From contig NZ_BBRD01000002.1 in assembly GCF_000975095.1 (NCBI RefSeq), positions 242,183 through 306,182 on the forward strand: a stretch of 64,000 nucleotides of DNA, in the 5' to 3' direction. Origin of the DNA: Demequina aestuarii. GTDB taxonomy: Bacteria > Actinomycetota > Actinomycetes > Actinomycetales > Demequinaceae. The position numbers and the translations under genes are program-made. This document shows positions 33,448 to 42,654 of this stretch, one piece after another (the first letter of the stretch is position 1; each line of letters begins with the position of its first letter). The notes beneath the pieces were generated by a model. It was not told where the DNA came from. It searched no databases and was given only the letters and a program-made list of their open reading frames with translations.

Positions 33448-33854
33448 TGAGCACCTTCGCTGCGATCGGGATCGCCGGCACCGGACTGGGAGTGCACCGC
33501 AAGTGGCTCGATGCCGTCTCGGACAACCTCGCGAACATCAACACGGTCCGCGCCACTGACGAAGAAGCCTTCCGAGCGCGCTACATCGTCGCCCAGGCCA
33601 ACGATGTCGACGGCGGCGATTCCGGCGGCGTCCACGTGGCCGGTGCGGCGTTCGGCGATGCCGAGGGCCGCCTGGTCTACGAGCCCGCCCACCCCCTCGC
33701 CGACGAGGAGGGCTACGTGCGATACCCCGAGATCGACATGTCCAGCCAGATGACCCAGCTGATCATGGCCCAGCGGGGCTACCAGGCGAATGCCGCCGTC
33801 ATCGATCGCGCTCGCGACATGTACTCGTCCGCTCTCACCATCGGGAGAAACTGA
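33447..33854 (+). CDS. flgC: Flagellar basal-body rod protein FlgC (135 aa)
   Basis: The second proximal rod subunit. The rod motif [12 protein letters not shown] appears near residue 25, and the C-terminal [18 protein letters not shown] is characteristic of rod and hook proteins. Start and stop overlap flgB and fliE by 1 nt each. Confidence 0.94.
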   Translation: MSTFAAIGIAGTGLGVHRKWLDAVSDNLANINTVRATDEEAFRARYIVAQANDVDGGDSGGVHVAGAAFGDAEGRLVYEPAHPLADEEGYVRYPEIDMSSQMTQLIMAQRGYQANAAVIDRARDMYSSALTIGRN

Positions 33855-34174
33855 TGTCCATTCCTCCGATGGCCGCTCCCGGCGGCATCTCGGTGCAGCC
33901 CAGTGCCTATCTTCCCGAGGCGCCCGCTGCGGCACAGGCGCCGAACGGCGCTCCGGGCGCGTTCGCCGCCTCCTTCTCGAGCGCGGTGGACAACCTCCAG
34001 GGACTGCAGTCGACGAGCTCAGGGCTCGCCGTCCAGGCCGTCACGGGTGACCTCGCCGACGTGCACGACTACACGATCGCCGCGACGGAGGCGGCCGTGG
34101 CGCTCGAGCTCACGGCCGCGGTCCGCAACCGCGCGGTGGAAGCGTTCACCGAGATCATGCGGATGCAGGCCTGA
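33854..34174 (+). CDS. fliE: Flagellar hook-basal body complex protein FliE (106 aa)
   Basis: Adapter between the MS ring and the rod, and the first protein exported. The C-terminal half [20 protein letters not shown] and [15 protein letters not shown] is typical. The N-terminal 40 residues are Pro/Ala-rich and probably disordered. Overlaps flgC and fliF by 1 nt. Confidence 0.92.
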   Translation: MSIPPMAAPGGISVQPSAYLPEAPAAAQAPNGAPGAFAASFSSAVDNLQGLQSTSSGLAVQAVTGDLADVHDYTIAATEAAVALELTAAVRNRAVEAFTEIMRMQA

Positions 34175-35805
34175 TGCCGTCCCAGATCACCTCGGCGCTC
34201 GAGAGCCTCAAGAAGTCCGCCGAGGGCCTGTCGGCCGCGCAGAGGGTGTTCGCAGGTCTGCTGGCCGCGCTGCTGGTGCTCGGAGTGTTCGCCCTGGTGC
34301 AGTGGACCAGCAAGCCGTCGATGGTGCCGCTGTACACGAACCTCTCTCCCGCCGATGCTGCAGCGGTGGTGGAGCAGCTGGAGTCCACGGGCGTGCCCTA
34401 CGAACTCAGCAATGGCGGCGGCACCATCCTGGTGGCCCAGAGCCAGCTCTACGACACGCGGCTCTCCGTCGCTGGGGCCGGCCTGCCCACTGGCACCGAG
34501 TCCGGGTACGCGCTGCTCGATGACATGTCGATCACCAGCTCCGAGTTCCAGCAGCAGGTGACCTACCAGCGTGCGCTTGAGGGCGAACTGGCGGCCACCA
34601 TCTCTGCCATGGACGGTGTCGAGGTGGCATCGGTCAAGCTGGCGCTGCCCCAGGAGACAGTGTTCGTCTCCGAGGCCGAGACCCCCACCGCTTCAGTATT
34701 CATCGAGGCCACGCCCGGCGTCCCGCTCGGCACCCAGAATGTCCAGGCGATCATCCACCTCGTCTCCGCATCGATCGAGGGCATGACCTCCGCCGACGTC
34801 GCGGTGATCGACGCCAACGGTGTGGTGCTGTCGACGGTGGGCGGGGAGTCGGCCCCCCTCGAGCACTCGGGCCAGACGGCCGAGTACGAGCAGCGCGTCG
34901 CGTCGGGTGTGCAGGCCATGCTCGACCAGGTGGTGGGCCCCGGCAACGCGGTCGTGTCCGTGACCGCCGAACTGAACTTCGACCGCACCCAGACCACGAG
35001 CGAGACCTTCACGTCGGACCCCGAGGTCGACCCGTTGTCCGAGTCGACCACGCTCGAGGAGTACACCGGTGTGGGACAGATGGAGGCCGGCGTGCTCGGT
35101 CCGGACAACATCGCCGTGCCGGGAGTGACGGGCGAAGGCGGGGAGTACCGCAAGGAAGACACTGTCACGAACAACGCCGTCAACAAGGTGACGCAGACCA
35201 CCGAAGCCGCGCCTGGCGTGGTGCGCCGGCAGTCGGTCTCGGTGGTGGCCAACGAGGCGGCCGCAGCCGCGATCAACCTCGATGACCTGCAGGCGATGGT
35301 GGCAGCCGCCGCTGGCATCCAGGAGGAGCGCGGCGATGTCGTCTCCATGTCCCGGATGGCCTTCGACACCTCGACGGCCGACGCGGCACAGGCCGCGTTG
35401 GAGGACGCGAACAACCAGGCGCAGCAGGCCGCATCACAGAGCATGTATATCGAGATCGCCAAGTGGGCGGCCATCGCGCTCGGCGTGCTGGCCCTGATCG
35501 TCACCTTCATGGTGGTGGCGCGACGCCGTCGGAAGAGCGAGCGCATGGAACTGAGCCTCGAGGCTGTCGAGGAGCTCGAGGCGCGCGCGCAGGCGGCGCT
35601 GGAGGCGCGCACCCAGGTGCTGCTCGAGCAGGCCAACGCGGCGGCGGATGCCGACTCGGGCTTCGCGCTCGAGGCGGCGCCCGTCCCGGATATGGAGGCC
35701 ATGGCCGCCTACGTCCGGGAGGAGATCGCCGAGTTCGCGACACAGCAGCCAGCAGAGGTGGCTGAGGTGCTGCGCGGCTGGATCGGCGCGGGGAGGGCAT
35801 CATGA
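34174..35805 (+). CDS. fliF: Flagellar MS-ring protein FliF (543 aa)
   Basis: Forms the membrane ring on which the motor and export gate assemble. Two membrane helices at about residues 25-45 and 431-452 flank the periplasmic ring domains (RBM signatures: VPLYTNLSPADAAAVVEQLE, YQRALEGELAATISAMDGVE). The cytosolic C-terminus that binds FliG is acidic and Ala-rich. The next gene overlaps by 4 nt. Confidence 0.96.
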   Translation: MPSQITSALESLKKSAEGLSAAQRVFAGLLAALLVLGVFALVQWTSKPSMVPLYTNLSPADAAAVVEQLESTGVPYELSNGGGTILVAQSQLYDTRLSVAGAGLPTGTESGYALLDDMSITSSEFQQQVTYQRALEGELAATISAMDGVEVASVKLALPQETVFVSEAETPTASVFIEATPGVPLGTQNVQAIIHLVSASIEGMTSADVAVIDANGVVLSTVGGESAPLEHSGQTAEYEQRVASGVQAMLDQVVGPGNAVVSVTAELNFDRTQTTSETFTSDPEVDPLSESTTLEEYTGVGQMEAGVLGPDNIAVPGVTGEGGEYRKEDTVTNNAVNKVTQTTEAAPGVVRRQSVSVVANEAAAAAINLDDLQAMVAAAAGIQEERGDVVSMSRMAFDTSTADAAQAALEDANNQAQQAASQSMYIEIAKWAAIALGVLALIVTFMVVARRRRKSERMELSLEAVEELEARAQAALEARTQVLLEQANAAADADSGFALEAAPVPDMEAMAAYVREEIAEFATQQPAEVAEVLRGWIGAGRAS

Positions 35806-36806
35806 GCGTCGCGCTGACAGGGGCACAGAAAGCTGCTCTCGTTCTCATTCAGATGGGCGGCGCGTCCGCGTCGCGCGTGATGGCCGAGTTCAACTCCGCG
35901 GAGATCGATCAGGTCACCGCCGAGATCGCGAGCCTGCGCAGCGTCGAGGACGACACGGTCTCGGAGGTGCTCGAGGAGTTCAAGCGCGCCGCGAGCCGGG
36001 GCATGGCTGCCCAGGGCGGCCTTGCCTACGCTCAGAAGCTGCTCGAGGCCACCCTCGGCCCCGAGAAGGCGGCCGAGGTTCTCGAACGACTCTCGAGCCG
36101 CGTTCAGGTCCAGCCCTTCGAGTTCCTGAGGCGCGCCGATGCCCGTCAAGTGGTGTCGCTGCTGACCGGCGAGCACCCGCAGACGATCGCCCTGGTGCTC
36201 GCGCACCTGCGTCCCGAGCACGCGTCGGCGATCATGGCGGGCTTCGCTCCTGAGACGCAGACCATCGTCGCGCGGCGGATCGCGCTCATGGAACGAGCCT
36301 CGCCGGACGTGGTGGAACTCGTCGCAGACGAGCTCAAGCGCAAGGCCACCAACCTGATCACGTCCCAGGAGATGAGCGCCGTGGGCGGCGTCGAGCCGCT
36401 GGTCGAGATCATCAACCGGGCCGACGCCGCCACGGAGAAGCTGATCCTCGAGGGCCTCTCCGAGCAGGACCCTGAACTCGCGGACCAGATTCGCCAGCTG
36501 ATGTTCGTCTTCGCGGACATCACGGTGCTCGATGATCGGGCGATCCAGCTGGTGCTGCGCGGCATCGAGCCAGCGACCCTTGCCACTGCGCTCAAGGGCG
36601 CGGACGACGCGGTGCGGGACAAGATCCTGGCGAACATGTCGGAACGCGCTCGCGATGGACTGCTCGAGGAGATCGACCTGCTGGGCAAGGTCCGCATGTC
36701 GCTGGTCGAAGAGGCTCGCTCACGGGTGGTGCAGGTGATCCGCGGTCTCGAAGAGAGCGGAGACATCATGATCAGCCGGGATTCGCAGGACGAATATGTC
36801 GCCTGA
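35802..36806 (+). CDS. fliG: Flagellar motor switch protein FliG (334 aa)
   Basis: Rotor protein contacting FliF, FliM and the MotA stator. Middle-domain EHPQTIALVLAHLRPEHAS and the EHPQ motif are intact. The C-terminal torque helix includes KILANMSERARDGLLEEIDLLGKV with the usual alternating charges. Length is standard. Its end overlaps fliH by 11 nt. Confidence 0.96.
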   Translation: MSVALTGAQKAALVLIQMGGASASRVMAEFNSAEIDQVTAEIASLRSVEDDTVSEVLEEFKRAASRGMAAQGGLAYAQKLLEATLGPEKAAEVLERLSSRVQVQPFEFLRRADARQVVSLLTGEHPQTIALVLAHLRPEHASAIMAGFAPETQTIVARRIALMERASPDVVELVADELKRKATNLITSQEMSAVGGVEPLVEIINRADAATEKLILEGLSEQDPELADQIRQLMFVFADITVLDDRAIQLVLRGIEPATLATALKGADDAVRDKILANMSERARDGLLEEIDLLGKVRMSLVEEARSRVVQVIRGLEESGDIMISRDSQDEYVA

Positions 36807-37413
36807 GGCTCGCACGTCGAGATTCGTCCCCACGGCAATCGTGCCGGGGCGCGCCCACGTGTCCGACGCCGCTCGCACGGCCGGCTACGCCGCAGGGTGG
36901 GCCGCAGGCGCCCGCGCCGCCGCAACGCTGGCCGAGGCGCAGCGAGTCCGCGAGCAGGAGGAGCACGAGCGTCGCGAGGCGATGCGGGACGAGCAGGTGC
37001 GCTCTGCAGCGAACGCCCTGCACGCCGCCGTCGCTCAGTGGCAGGCGCTCGCAGCGCCCGTGCTGGCCGAGGCCGAGGCCACGCTTCACGGGGCGGCCAT
37101 CGATCTGGCGGAGGCCGTGGTCGCGCGCGAGGTGCGCCCGGGACCGGACGGCGTCGAGTCGCTCCTCGCCAGGGCGCTTGCCCTGCCGAGCGGCGCGCAC
37201 GCGACCGCGCTGCGGCTCAGCGCGCACGACATGCCATACGTCGAGAGTGCGCGGGAGCGCGGCACGATCAGCGTGCCCGATGGCATGACGATCTCCGTCG
37301 ATGCCGGGCTCGGTCCCGGCGAGTCGATCACCGAGCACCCCGCAGGGATGCTCGATGCGCGCATCGGACAGGCTCTTGCGCGCGCCCGCGCCGCCCTCCA
37401 GGACGAGGAATGA
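36796..37413 (+). CDS. fliH: Flagellar export ATPase regulator FliH (205 aa)
   Basis: Negative regulator and tether of the FliI ATPase. A Gly/Ala-rich early part (YAAGWAAGARAAATLAEA) precedes a helical middle and a C-terminal domain with GPGESITEHPAGMLDARIG. Position between fliG and fliI is standard. Sequence conservation in this family is low, so position carries weight. Confidence 0.87.
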   Translation: MSPEARTSRFVPTAIVPGRAHVSDAARTAGYAAGWAAGARAAATLAEAQRVREQEEHERREAMRDEQVRSAANALHAAVAQWQALAAPVLAEAEATLHGAAIDLAEAVVAREVRPGPDGVESLLARALALPSGAHATALRLSAHDMPYVESARERGTISVPDGMTISVDAGLGPGESITEHPAGMLDARIGQALARARAALQDEE

Positions 37414-38765
37414 TGAGCGCCCCGAGCATCGGCCGCCCCGTCAGGCACGGCGCCCGGTTCCCGCGCGCCGTCGCGGCCGCAGCACCGGAACTCGTCGGCA
37501 CGGTCTCTCAGGTGCTCGGGCTGTCGGTCGAGGTGGCCGGGCTTCCAGGTGCTGTCGGAGACCTGGTCCGCATCGATGCGGGCGGGCCGGCGGGCACTCT
37601 CGCCGAGGTGGTCGCGGCCACGCCCACCGCACTGCGATGCATGCCGCTCGCCCCGGTCGAGGGACTCCGCGTGGGCCTTCACGCGCGTGCCACGGGCAAC
37701 GCGCTCACCGTCCCCACGGGACCGCGGCTGCTGGGCCGCGTCCTTGACGGGCTGGGACGCCCGATGGACGGGCGTCCACTGGCGCAGCCGGGTTCTCCGA
37801 TCCCCCGCGTCCCCGTGGCCGGCTCCGCCCCCGATGCGCTCGACCGGATGAGGGTCGACACTCCGCTCTCGCTCGGCGTGCGCGCGATGGACACGCTCAT
37901 CACCGTGGGTCGTGGGCAGCGCATGGGGCTCTTCGCCGGCTCCGGGGTCGGCAAGTCGAGTCTGCTGTCGATGATCGCTCGCGGCACCGATGCCCAGGTG
38001 AGCGTGATCGCCCTCATCGGTGAGCGCGGCCGCGAAGTGCGTGAGTTCATCGAGGACGACCTCGGGCCGGACGGGCTCGCCCGTTCCGTCGTGGTGGTGG
38101 CGACCTCGGACCAGCCCGCCATGGTGCGGCTGCGCGCCGCCTTCGTCGCCACCCGGATCGCCGAAGAGTTCCGCGCGGGCGGCGGCGACGTGGTGCTCAT
38201 GATGGACTCCCTCACGCGGGTGGCGATGGCGCAGCGGGAGATCGGCCTGTCAGTAGGGGAGCCGCCGGCGACGCGCGGCTACCCGCCATCGACCTTCTCC
38301 GTGCTCGCGCAGCTGCTCGAACGGGCGGGCACCGCTGCCCGAGGCTCGGTGACGGGCATCTACACCGTGCTCGTGGAGGGCGACGATCACAACGAACCGG
38401 TGGCGGACGCGGCGCGGTCCATCCTCGATGGTCACGTGGTGCTCACCCGCGAGCTCGCGACCGCGGGTCACTTCCCGGCGATCGACGTGCTCGGGTCGGT
38501 GTCACGGGTGGCGAGCAGAGTCACCAACCCCGCGCAGCAGTCTCTCGCGCTGCGTCTGCGGCGCGTGCTCGCCGCCCGCCGGCGTGCGCAGGACCTGCTC
38601 GACGTGGGCGCGTACGCCGCGGGCTCGGATCCGTTGGTCGACGCCGCCGTCACGCACGCCGGTGCGATCGATGCCTTCCTGAGGCAGGACCTCGACGCAC
38701 CCGACGGCACCGCCGTGGCCTGGGAAGGGCTCGAGCGTCTCGTGGCACAGCTGGAGGTCTCATGA
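37410..38765 (+). CDS. fliI: Flagellum-specific export ATPase FliI (451 aa)
   Basis: Hexameric ATPase of the type III export apparatus. Walker A GLFAGSGVGKSS at about 173-184, Walker B VVLMMDSLTR, and the F1-like segment GEPPATRGYPPSTF. Two adjacent ATG codons (37410, 37413) are possible starts; both overlap the fliH stop. The N-terminal beta-barrel and C-terminal helical domains are complete. Confidence 0.96.
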   Translation: MMSAPSIGRPVRHGARFPRAVAAAAPELVGTVSQVLGLSVEVAGLPGAVGDLVRIDAGGPAGTLAEVVAATPTALRCMPLAPVEGLRVGLHARATGNALTVPTGPRLLGRVLDGLGRPMDGRPLAQPGSPIPRVPVAGSAPDALDRMRVDTPLSLGVRAMDTLITVGRGQRMGLFAGSGVGKSSLLSMIARGTDAQVSVIALIGERGREVREFIEDDLGPDGLARSVVVVATSDQPAMVRLRAAFVATRIAEEFRAGGGDVVLMMDSLTRVAMAQREIGLSVGEPPATRGYPPSTFSVLAQLLERAGTAARGSVTGIYTVLVEGDDHNEPVADAARSILDGHVVLTRELATAGHFPAIDVLGSVSRVASRVTNPAQQSLALRLRRVLAARRRAQDLLDVGAYAAGSDPLVDAAVTHAGAIDAFLRQDLDAPDGTAVAWEGLERLVAQLEVS

Positions 38766-39205
38766 CTCGTCACTTCCCGCTCGCTGGCCTGCTGCGTACG
38801 CGGCAGCTTCAGGAAGACCAGGCCGCCGCGATGCTGGCGCGCGCCAACAACGCCAGCGCGCAGGCCGAGATCGCCGTCCGGACCGCTCACCAGAATCACG
38901 CCCGGCTGGGCTTCCATGCGAGCGCGATGAACGGCACGGATCCTGCGGCTCACCGCTCATGGCAGGCAGTGGTCACCGCGCGAGCGGCGTCCTCCGCTCG
39001 CGTCCAGGACCTGGCGCTGGCGCTGGAGTTGGCGCGCTCCACGGCGGTGGACGCGACGTCGGTGTGGACCGATGCGCGTCGACAGGCCGAGGCCATCGCC
39101 AAACTGCACGCGCGCCACGAGGCGAGCGTCGCGTCCGAGAACGTCAAGGAAGAACAGCGTGGGCTCGACGAGGCCGCGCTGCGGCAGACAAAGGAGAAGC
39201 CATGA
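38762..39205 (+). CDS. fliJ: Flagellar export protein FliJ (147 aa)
   Basis: Coiled-coil stalk that connects FliI to FlhA. Almost entirely helical; starts RHFPLAGLLRTRQLQEDQAA, as FliJ proteins do, and ends in a charged Glu/Lys helix. ATGA overlaps link it to fliI and fliK. Confidence comes from pattern plus position. Confidence 0.87.
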   Translation: MTRHFPLAGLLRTRQLQEDQAAAMLARANNASAQAEIAVRTAHQNHARLGFHASAMNGTDPAAHRSWQAVVTARAASSARVQDLALALELARSTAVDATSVWTDARRQAEAIAKLHARHEASVASENVKEEQRGLDEAALRQTKEKP

Positions 39206-40566
39206 CGGTCACTGAGGCGCTGCTGTCGCCGCCACCCCGGTCCCGCGCCGCGGAGGGGCGAGCCGCCGGAGGGAGAGACTTCGACCGCCATCTCGAGACG
39301 GCTCAGCAGTCCGATTCCGGCGAGGCCGTCGGCGGGAAGGACCGCGCCGAGCGGCGATCGGCTGACCGCCGGGACCGCGCCCCGCGCCACGAGGACGCCG
39401 ACAGGGCCGCGTCCTCCACGCCCACTGTCCACGACGCGAAGGCCCCCGAGGCACAGGCCGCCGACGTTCCGGTCAGCGCGACGGCGCCGGGCGAGGCCAC
39501 CTCTGAGGAGACCGCCGCGCTCGCGATCGAACTCGCCGGCGCCGACCAGGCCGCCGCTGAGTCCGCTGACGGAGACCTCGTGGGCGGTGGAGCCGCGCGG
39601 GCCGGAGCCGAGACTGGCACCACGGCCACGGCGGCGACGCTCATGGCAGCGTCGACGTCCGCCGACGACTCGACCGCGCCCGCCGCGAACGGCAGGGGCC
39701 AGGCCGGTGCCGCGTCCTCCGCCAGCGCCGCTTCTCTGGTCGCGCTCGGTGGCGACACGACCGAGTCCGGCTCTGGCATGCCCGGCAATTCGACGTCGCC
39801 CGCTGCCGCGACGTCGGCCGACACTGCGAGCTCTGGTGGCACCGTGCCGTCTGACACCACAGTGACGACCGACGTCACCGTGCCGGCGGCCGCGCCGCGT
39901 CCAGCCCCCGGTGCCGCTGCCGCCGTCCCCGCTACGGCCGTGGACGCCGCTGCCATCCCTGCGGCAGGAGCGGCGAGCATCGCTCAGGCGGCGCCCACCT
40001 CCGGCGCGGCCGCCGCCGGCACGTCCCGGACCGACGGCGTGGCAGTGGAGGGCGCGGGCACCACGGCTCAGGCATTGCCGAACTCGGCTCCCGCCGCCGT
40101 GCCGTCATCCGCAGCGCCTGCGGCCGCGACGGCCCCCTCGCACCCGCCGCTCGCGCCCCAACTGGCGCCCCAGTTCGCGCAGATCCGTCACCTTCCTCAG
40201 GGCGAGCACGTCCTGACAGTGACCGTGGACCCCGAGCACTTCGGGCCGGTGAAGGTGGTGGTGCACATCACCGCCGACGGCGCCTCGGTGCAGCTGCTCA
40301 GCTCGACCGAGGCCGGCCGAGAGGCGCTTCGCGGCGCCCTCGCCGACCTCCGTCGCGATCTCGCCGCGACCGGGATGAACGCCGACCTCGACCTCGGTCC
40401 CGGCCAGGACGAGCAGGCGGGCCGGGAGGAGGCCCAGTCCGAGCGAGAGGCCGCACGCCTCGCCGTGATGCCGACGGGGACGGCGCCCGCGCTTGTCGGG
40501 CCGGCCGGCAGCTCCGTGACCACCGCTGGGTCCAGCGGCAGCCAAGGCGTTGATCTGTACCTATGA
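39202..40566 (+). CDS. fliK: Flagellar hook-length control protein FliK (454 aa)
   Basis: The molecular ruler and export-specificity switch. The first 370 residues are low-complexity Ala/Thr/Ser/Pro, as expected for an unfolded ruler. The C-terminal hook-length domain is clear: HLPQGEHVLTVTVDPEHFGP, VKVVVHITADGASVQL and REALRGALADLRRDL. It starts within the fliJ stop (ATGA). Confidence 0.9.
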   Translation: MTVTEALLSPPPRSRAAEGRAAGGRDFDRHLETAQQSDSGEAVGGKDRAERRSADRRDRAPRHEDADRAASSTPTVHDAKAPEAQAADVPVSATAPGEATSEETAALAIELAGADQAAAESADGDLVGGGAARAGAETGTTATAATLMAASTSADDSTAPAANGRGQAGAASSASAASLVALGGDTTESGSGMPGNSTSPAAATSADTASSGGTVPSDTTVTTDVTVPAAAPRPAPGAAAAVPATAVDAAAIPAAGAASIAQAAPTSGAAAAGTSRTDGVAVEGAGTTAQALPNSAPAAVPSSAAPAAATAPSHPPLAPQLAPQFAQIRHLPQGEHVLTVTVDPEHFGPVKVVVHITADGASVQLLSSTEAGREALRGALADLRRDLAATGMNADLDLGPGQDEQAGREEAQSEREAARLAVMPTGTAPALVGPAGSSVTTAGSSGSQGVDLYL

Positions 40567-40576
40567 CAGGAGAATC

Positions 40577-40996
40577 ATGACCATCGAATCCACCGCGTCG
40601 ACCCCGGGCCTCAACTCGGGGTTCGCCCCCGCGACGGCCCCCAAGCAGGAGCTCGACTCCGAGGTCTTCATGTCGCTGCTGGTCGCCCAGCTGCGCAATC
40701 AGGACCCGTCGAGCCCGATGGACACCAACGAGATGATGTCGCAGCAGACCCAGCTCGCCTCCATGGAGAAGCTCACCCAGATCTCCGAGACGAGCCAGGA
40801 GCAGTTCGCGCTGACGATGCGCATGGCTGCCATGGGCCTGGTCGGCAGCGGAGTGTCCTACACCGATGAGGACGGCACCGTCGTGACGGGCACCGCCGTC
40901 TCCGCCTCGTTCGCCAACGTGGTGCCCACGATCTCCGTCGACGGCACCGACGTGAACCTCGACCACATTCTCGCCATCCAACCTTCCGACGACTGA
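40577..40996 (+). CDS. flgD: Flagellar hook assembly scaffold FlgD (139 aa)
   Basis: Caps the growing hook. The conserved N-terminal export/cap region reads FMSLLVAQLRNQDPSSPMD followed by NEMMSQQTQLASMEKL. It is short for FlgD and lacks most of the C-terminal FnIII/TUDOR domain found in enterics. AGGAGA (40568-40573) precedes ATG 40577. Confidence 0.93.
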   Translation: MTIESTASTPGLNSGFAPATAPKQELDSEVFMSLLVAQLRNQDPSSPMDTNEMMSQQTQLASMEKLTQISETSQEQFALTMRMAAMGLVGSGVSYTDEDGTVVTGTAVSASFANVVPTISVDGTDVNLDHILAIQPSDD

Positions 40997-41024
40997 TCCC
41001 CCCTCACCCGAAAAGGACCCCACC

Positions 41025-42230
41025 ATGCTCCGCTCACTGTTCTCCGGGATCTCCGGACTCCGCGCCCACCAGACCATGCTCGACGTCACGGGCAACAACA
41101 TCGCCAACGTGAACACCGCAGGCTTCAAGACCTCCCAGGTGCAGTTCCAGGACACCCTGTCCCAGGTGGTCAACAACGCGGGCGCGCCCCAGGCAGGCAT
41201 CGGTGGCACCAACCCGGCCCAGGTGGGCCTCGGCGTGAAGGTCGCCGGCATCACCACCAACTTCCAGCAGGGCGCCGCGCAGCTCACCAACCGCGCCACC
41301 GACATGATGATCTCCGGTGACGGATTCTTCGTCGTCGACAAGGGCGGGCAGCAGCTGTATTCGCGCGCCGGAGCCTTCAGCTTCGACGCTCTCGGCCAGC
41401 TCGTGACGCCCGACGGCGGGATGGTGCAGGGATGGAGCGCCGATGCGGCAGGAGAGATCGATCTCAACAGCCCCCTCCGCGGCCTGCAGCTGCCGGTGTC
41501 CACCTTGATGGGGGCGGCGCCCTCGACCACGGCGGACTACAAGGGCAACCTGCCTTCCGACGCGGCCGTCGGCACCGTGCTGAACCGTCAGATCGACGTC
41601 TTCGATGCGGCGGGTGGGGCGCGTTCCATGAACCTCTCGTTCACGCGGACAGCGACGGGTTGGGACATCGCGGGCTCCGTCGCGGGAACCACCTCGACCC
41701 AGACGGGCTCCATCACCTTCACGACGGCAGGCGCCATCGACACGCTGACGTTCCCGCCGTTCCCGGCCGATGCGGCGGCTGGCACCTCGGCCATTGCCGT
41801 GGACCTGACGGCGCTGACCGGCTTCGCCGAGCTCGAGACCGTTGCCGCCGGCGCACAGGACGGTCGCGCCGCCGGAACGCTGCAGGCCTTCGCCATCAAC
41901 TCCGACGGCACCGTGATGGGTTCGTTCTCCAACGGCCTCAAGCAGGCCATCGGCCGCGTGGCGCTCGCGAACTTCGCCAACCCCTCCGGTCTCGAGAAGA
42001 GCGGCTCCTCGCTGTACGCGCCGACGGTCAACTCCGGAGACGCCCAGGTGGGGGCAGCGGGCACCGGCGGCCGCGGCACGCTCGCGGGAGGTTCTCTGGA
42101 GATGTCCAACGTGGACCTCTCGGCCGAGTTCACCAACCTGATCGTCGCCCAGCGCGGATTCCAGGCGAACTCCCGCGTGATCACCACCTCGGACGAGGTT
42201 CTCCAGGAGCTCGTCAACCTCAAGCGCTAG
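41025..42230 (+). CDS. flgE: Flagellar hook protein FlgE (401 aa)
   Basis: The hook subunit. N-terminus MLRSLFSGISGLRAHQTML and GNNIANVNTAGFKTSQVQF, C-terminus LSAEFTNLIVAQRGFQANSR. No separate flgF or flgG gene (distal rod) is present in the window, so this gene or one elsewhere must supply that part. It is the last gene of the flgB operon and is followed by a strong terminator. Confidence 0.95.
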   Translation: MLRSLFSGISGLRAHQTMLDVTGNNIANVNTAGFKTSQVQFQDTLSQVVNNAGAPQAGIGGTNPAQVGLGVKVAGITTNFQQGAAQLTNRATDMMISGDGFFVVDKGGQQLYSRAGAFSFDALGQLVTPDGGMVQGWSADAAGEIDLNSPLRGLQLPVSTLMGAAPSTTADYKGNLPSDAAVGTVLNRQIDVFDAAGGARSMNLSFTRTATGWDIAGSVAGTTSTQTGSITFTTAGAIDTLTFPPFPADAAAGTSAIAVDLTALTGFAELETVAAGAQDGRAAGTLQAFAINSDGTVMGSFSNGLKQAIGRVALANFANPSGLEKSGSSLYAPTVNSGDAQVGAAGTGGRGTLAGGSLEMSNVDLSAEFTNLIVAQRGFQANSRVITTSDEVLQELVNLKR

Positions 42231-42238
42231 CGGTGCGT

Positions 42239-42269
42239 CCGTCACCCCGGTCCACGGCCGGGGTGACGG
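42239..42269 (+). terminator. Terminator of the flgB-flgE operon
   Basis: Stem CCGTCACCCCGG / CCGGGGTGACGG, 12 bp, loop of 7 (TCCACGG), beginning 8 bp after the flgE stop. It separates this operon from flbD-motA. Confidence 0.8.
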
Positions 42270-42286
42270 GTCACCGAGCAGATGCC

Positions 42287-42313
42287 TCACAGGCGGCGCC
42301 CGCCCGCCGATAA
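42287..42313 (+). promoter_or_regulatory. FliA-type promoter of flbD-motA-motB-fliL
   Basis: TCAC (42287-42290), 15 bp, GCCGATAA (42306-42313). The -10 is identical to the classical sigma-28 consensus. Confidence 0.87.
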
Positions 42314-42327
42314 GTACCCAGACAACA

Positions 42328-42363
42328 GGCTCATGGATGGGCCAGTGAACCGAGCCATGGATG
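42328..42363 (+). promoter_or_regulatory. Looped and Shine-Dalgarno-overlapping GGA sites in the flbD leader (possible CsrA sites)
   Basis: GGCTC (42328-42332) pairs with GGGCC (42339-42343), closing the hexaloop ATGGAT. A second copy, CATGGATG (42356-42363), includes the only ribosome-binding-site-like bases (GGATGG) for GTG 42373. The looped site plus the site on the ribosome-binding region repeats the arrangement in the flagellin leader. Confidence 0.55.
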
Positions 42364-42372
42364 GTGCGCATC

Positions 42373-42654
42373 GTGATATCTCTCACGCGCTTGAACGGTG
42401 AGCGCTTCGCCGTGAACCCGGACATGATTCAGCGCGCCGACGCGACTCCGGACACGATCATCACGTTGATCGACGGCACCAAGCTGCTGATCGCTGAGAG
42501 CATCGATCGCCTCTCCGGCATCGTCCTCGCCCACCGCGCCTCTGTCGCCGCGATGGCGATCGAGATCGCTGAGCAGACCGGCGACGATTCTCTGGCGACC
42601 GTCACCGGACTGCACGACCGCCCGCATCTTCACGCCACGCCGGAGGTCGACTGA
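42373..42654 (+). CDS. flbD: FlbD family flagellar protein (93 aa)
   Basis: A small FlbD/SwrD-type protein; in Bacillus SwrD raises stator-driven torque. The signature is VISLTRLNGERFAVNPDMI and TPDTIITLIDGTKL. GTG 42373 gives the family N-terminus; ATG 42361 would add four residues. It directly precedes motA (1-nt overlap), consistent with a stator-linked role. The C-terminal 30 residues are not conserved. Confidence 0.85.
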   Translation: MISLTRLNGERFAVNPDMIQRADATPDTIITLIDGTKLLIAESIDRLSGIVLAHRASVAAMAIEIAEQTGDDSLATVTGLHDRPHLHATPEVD

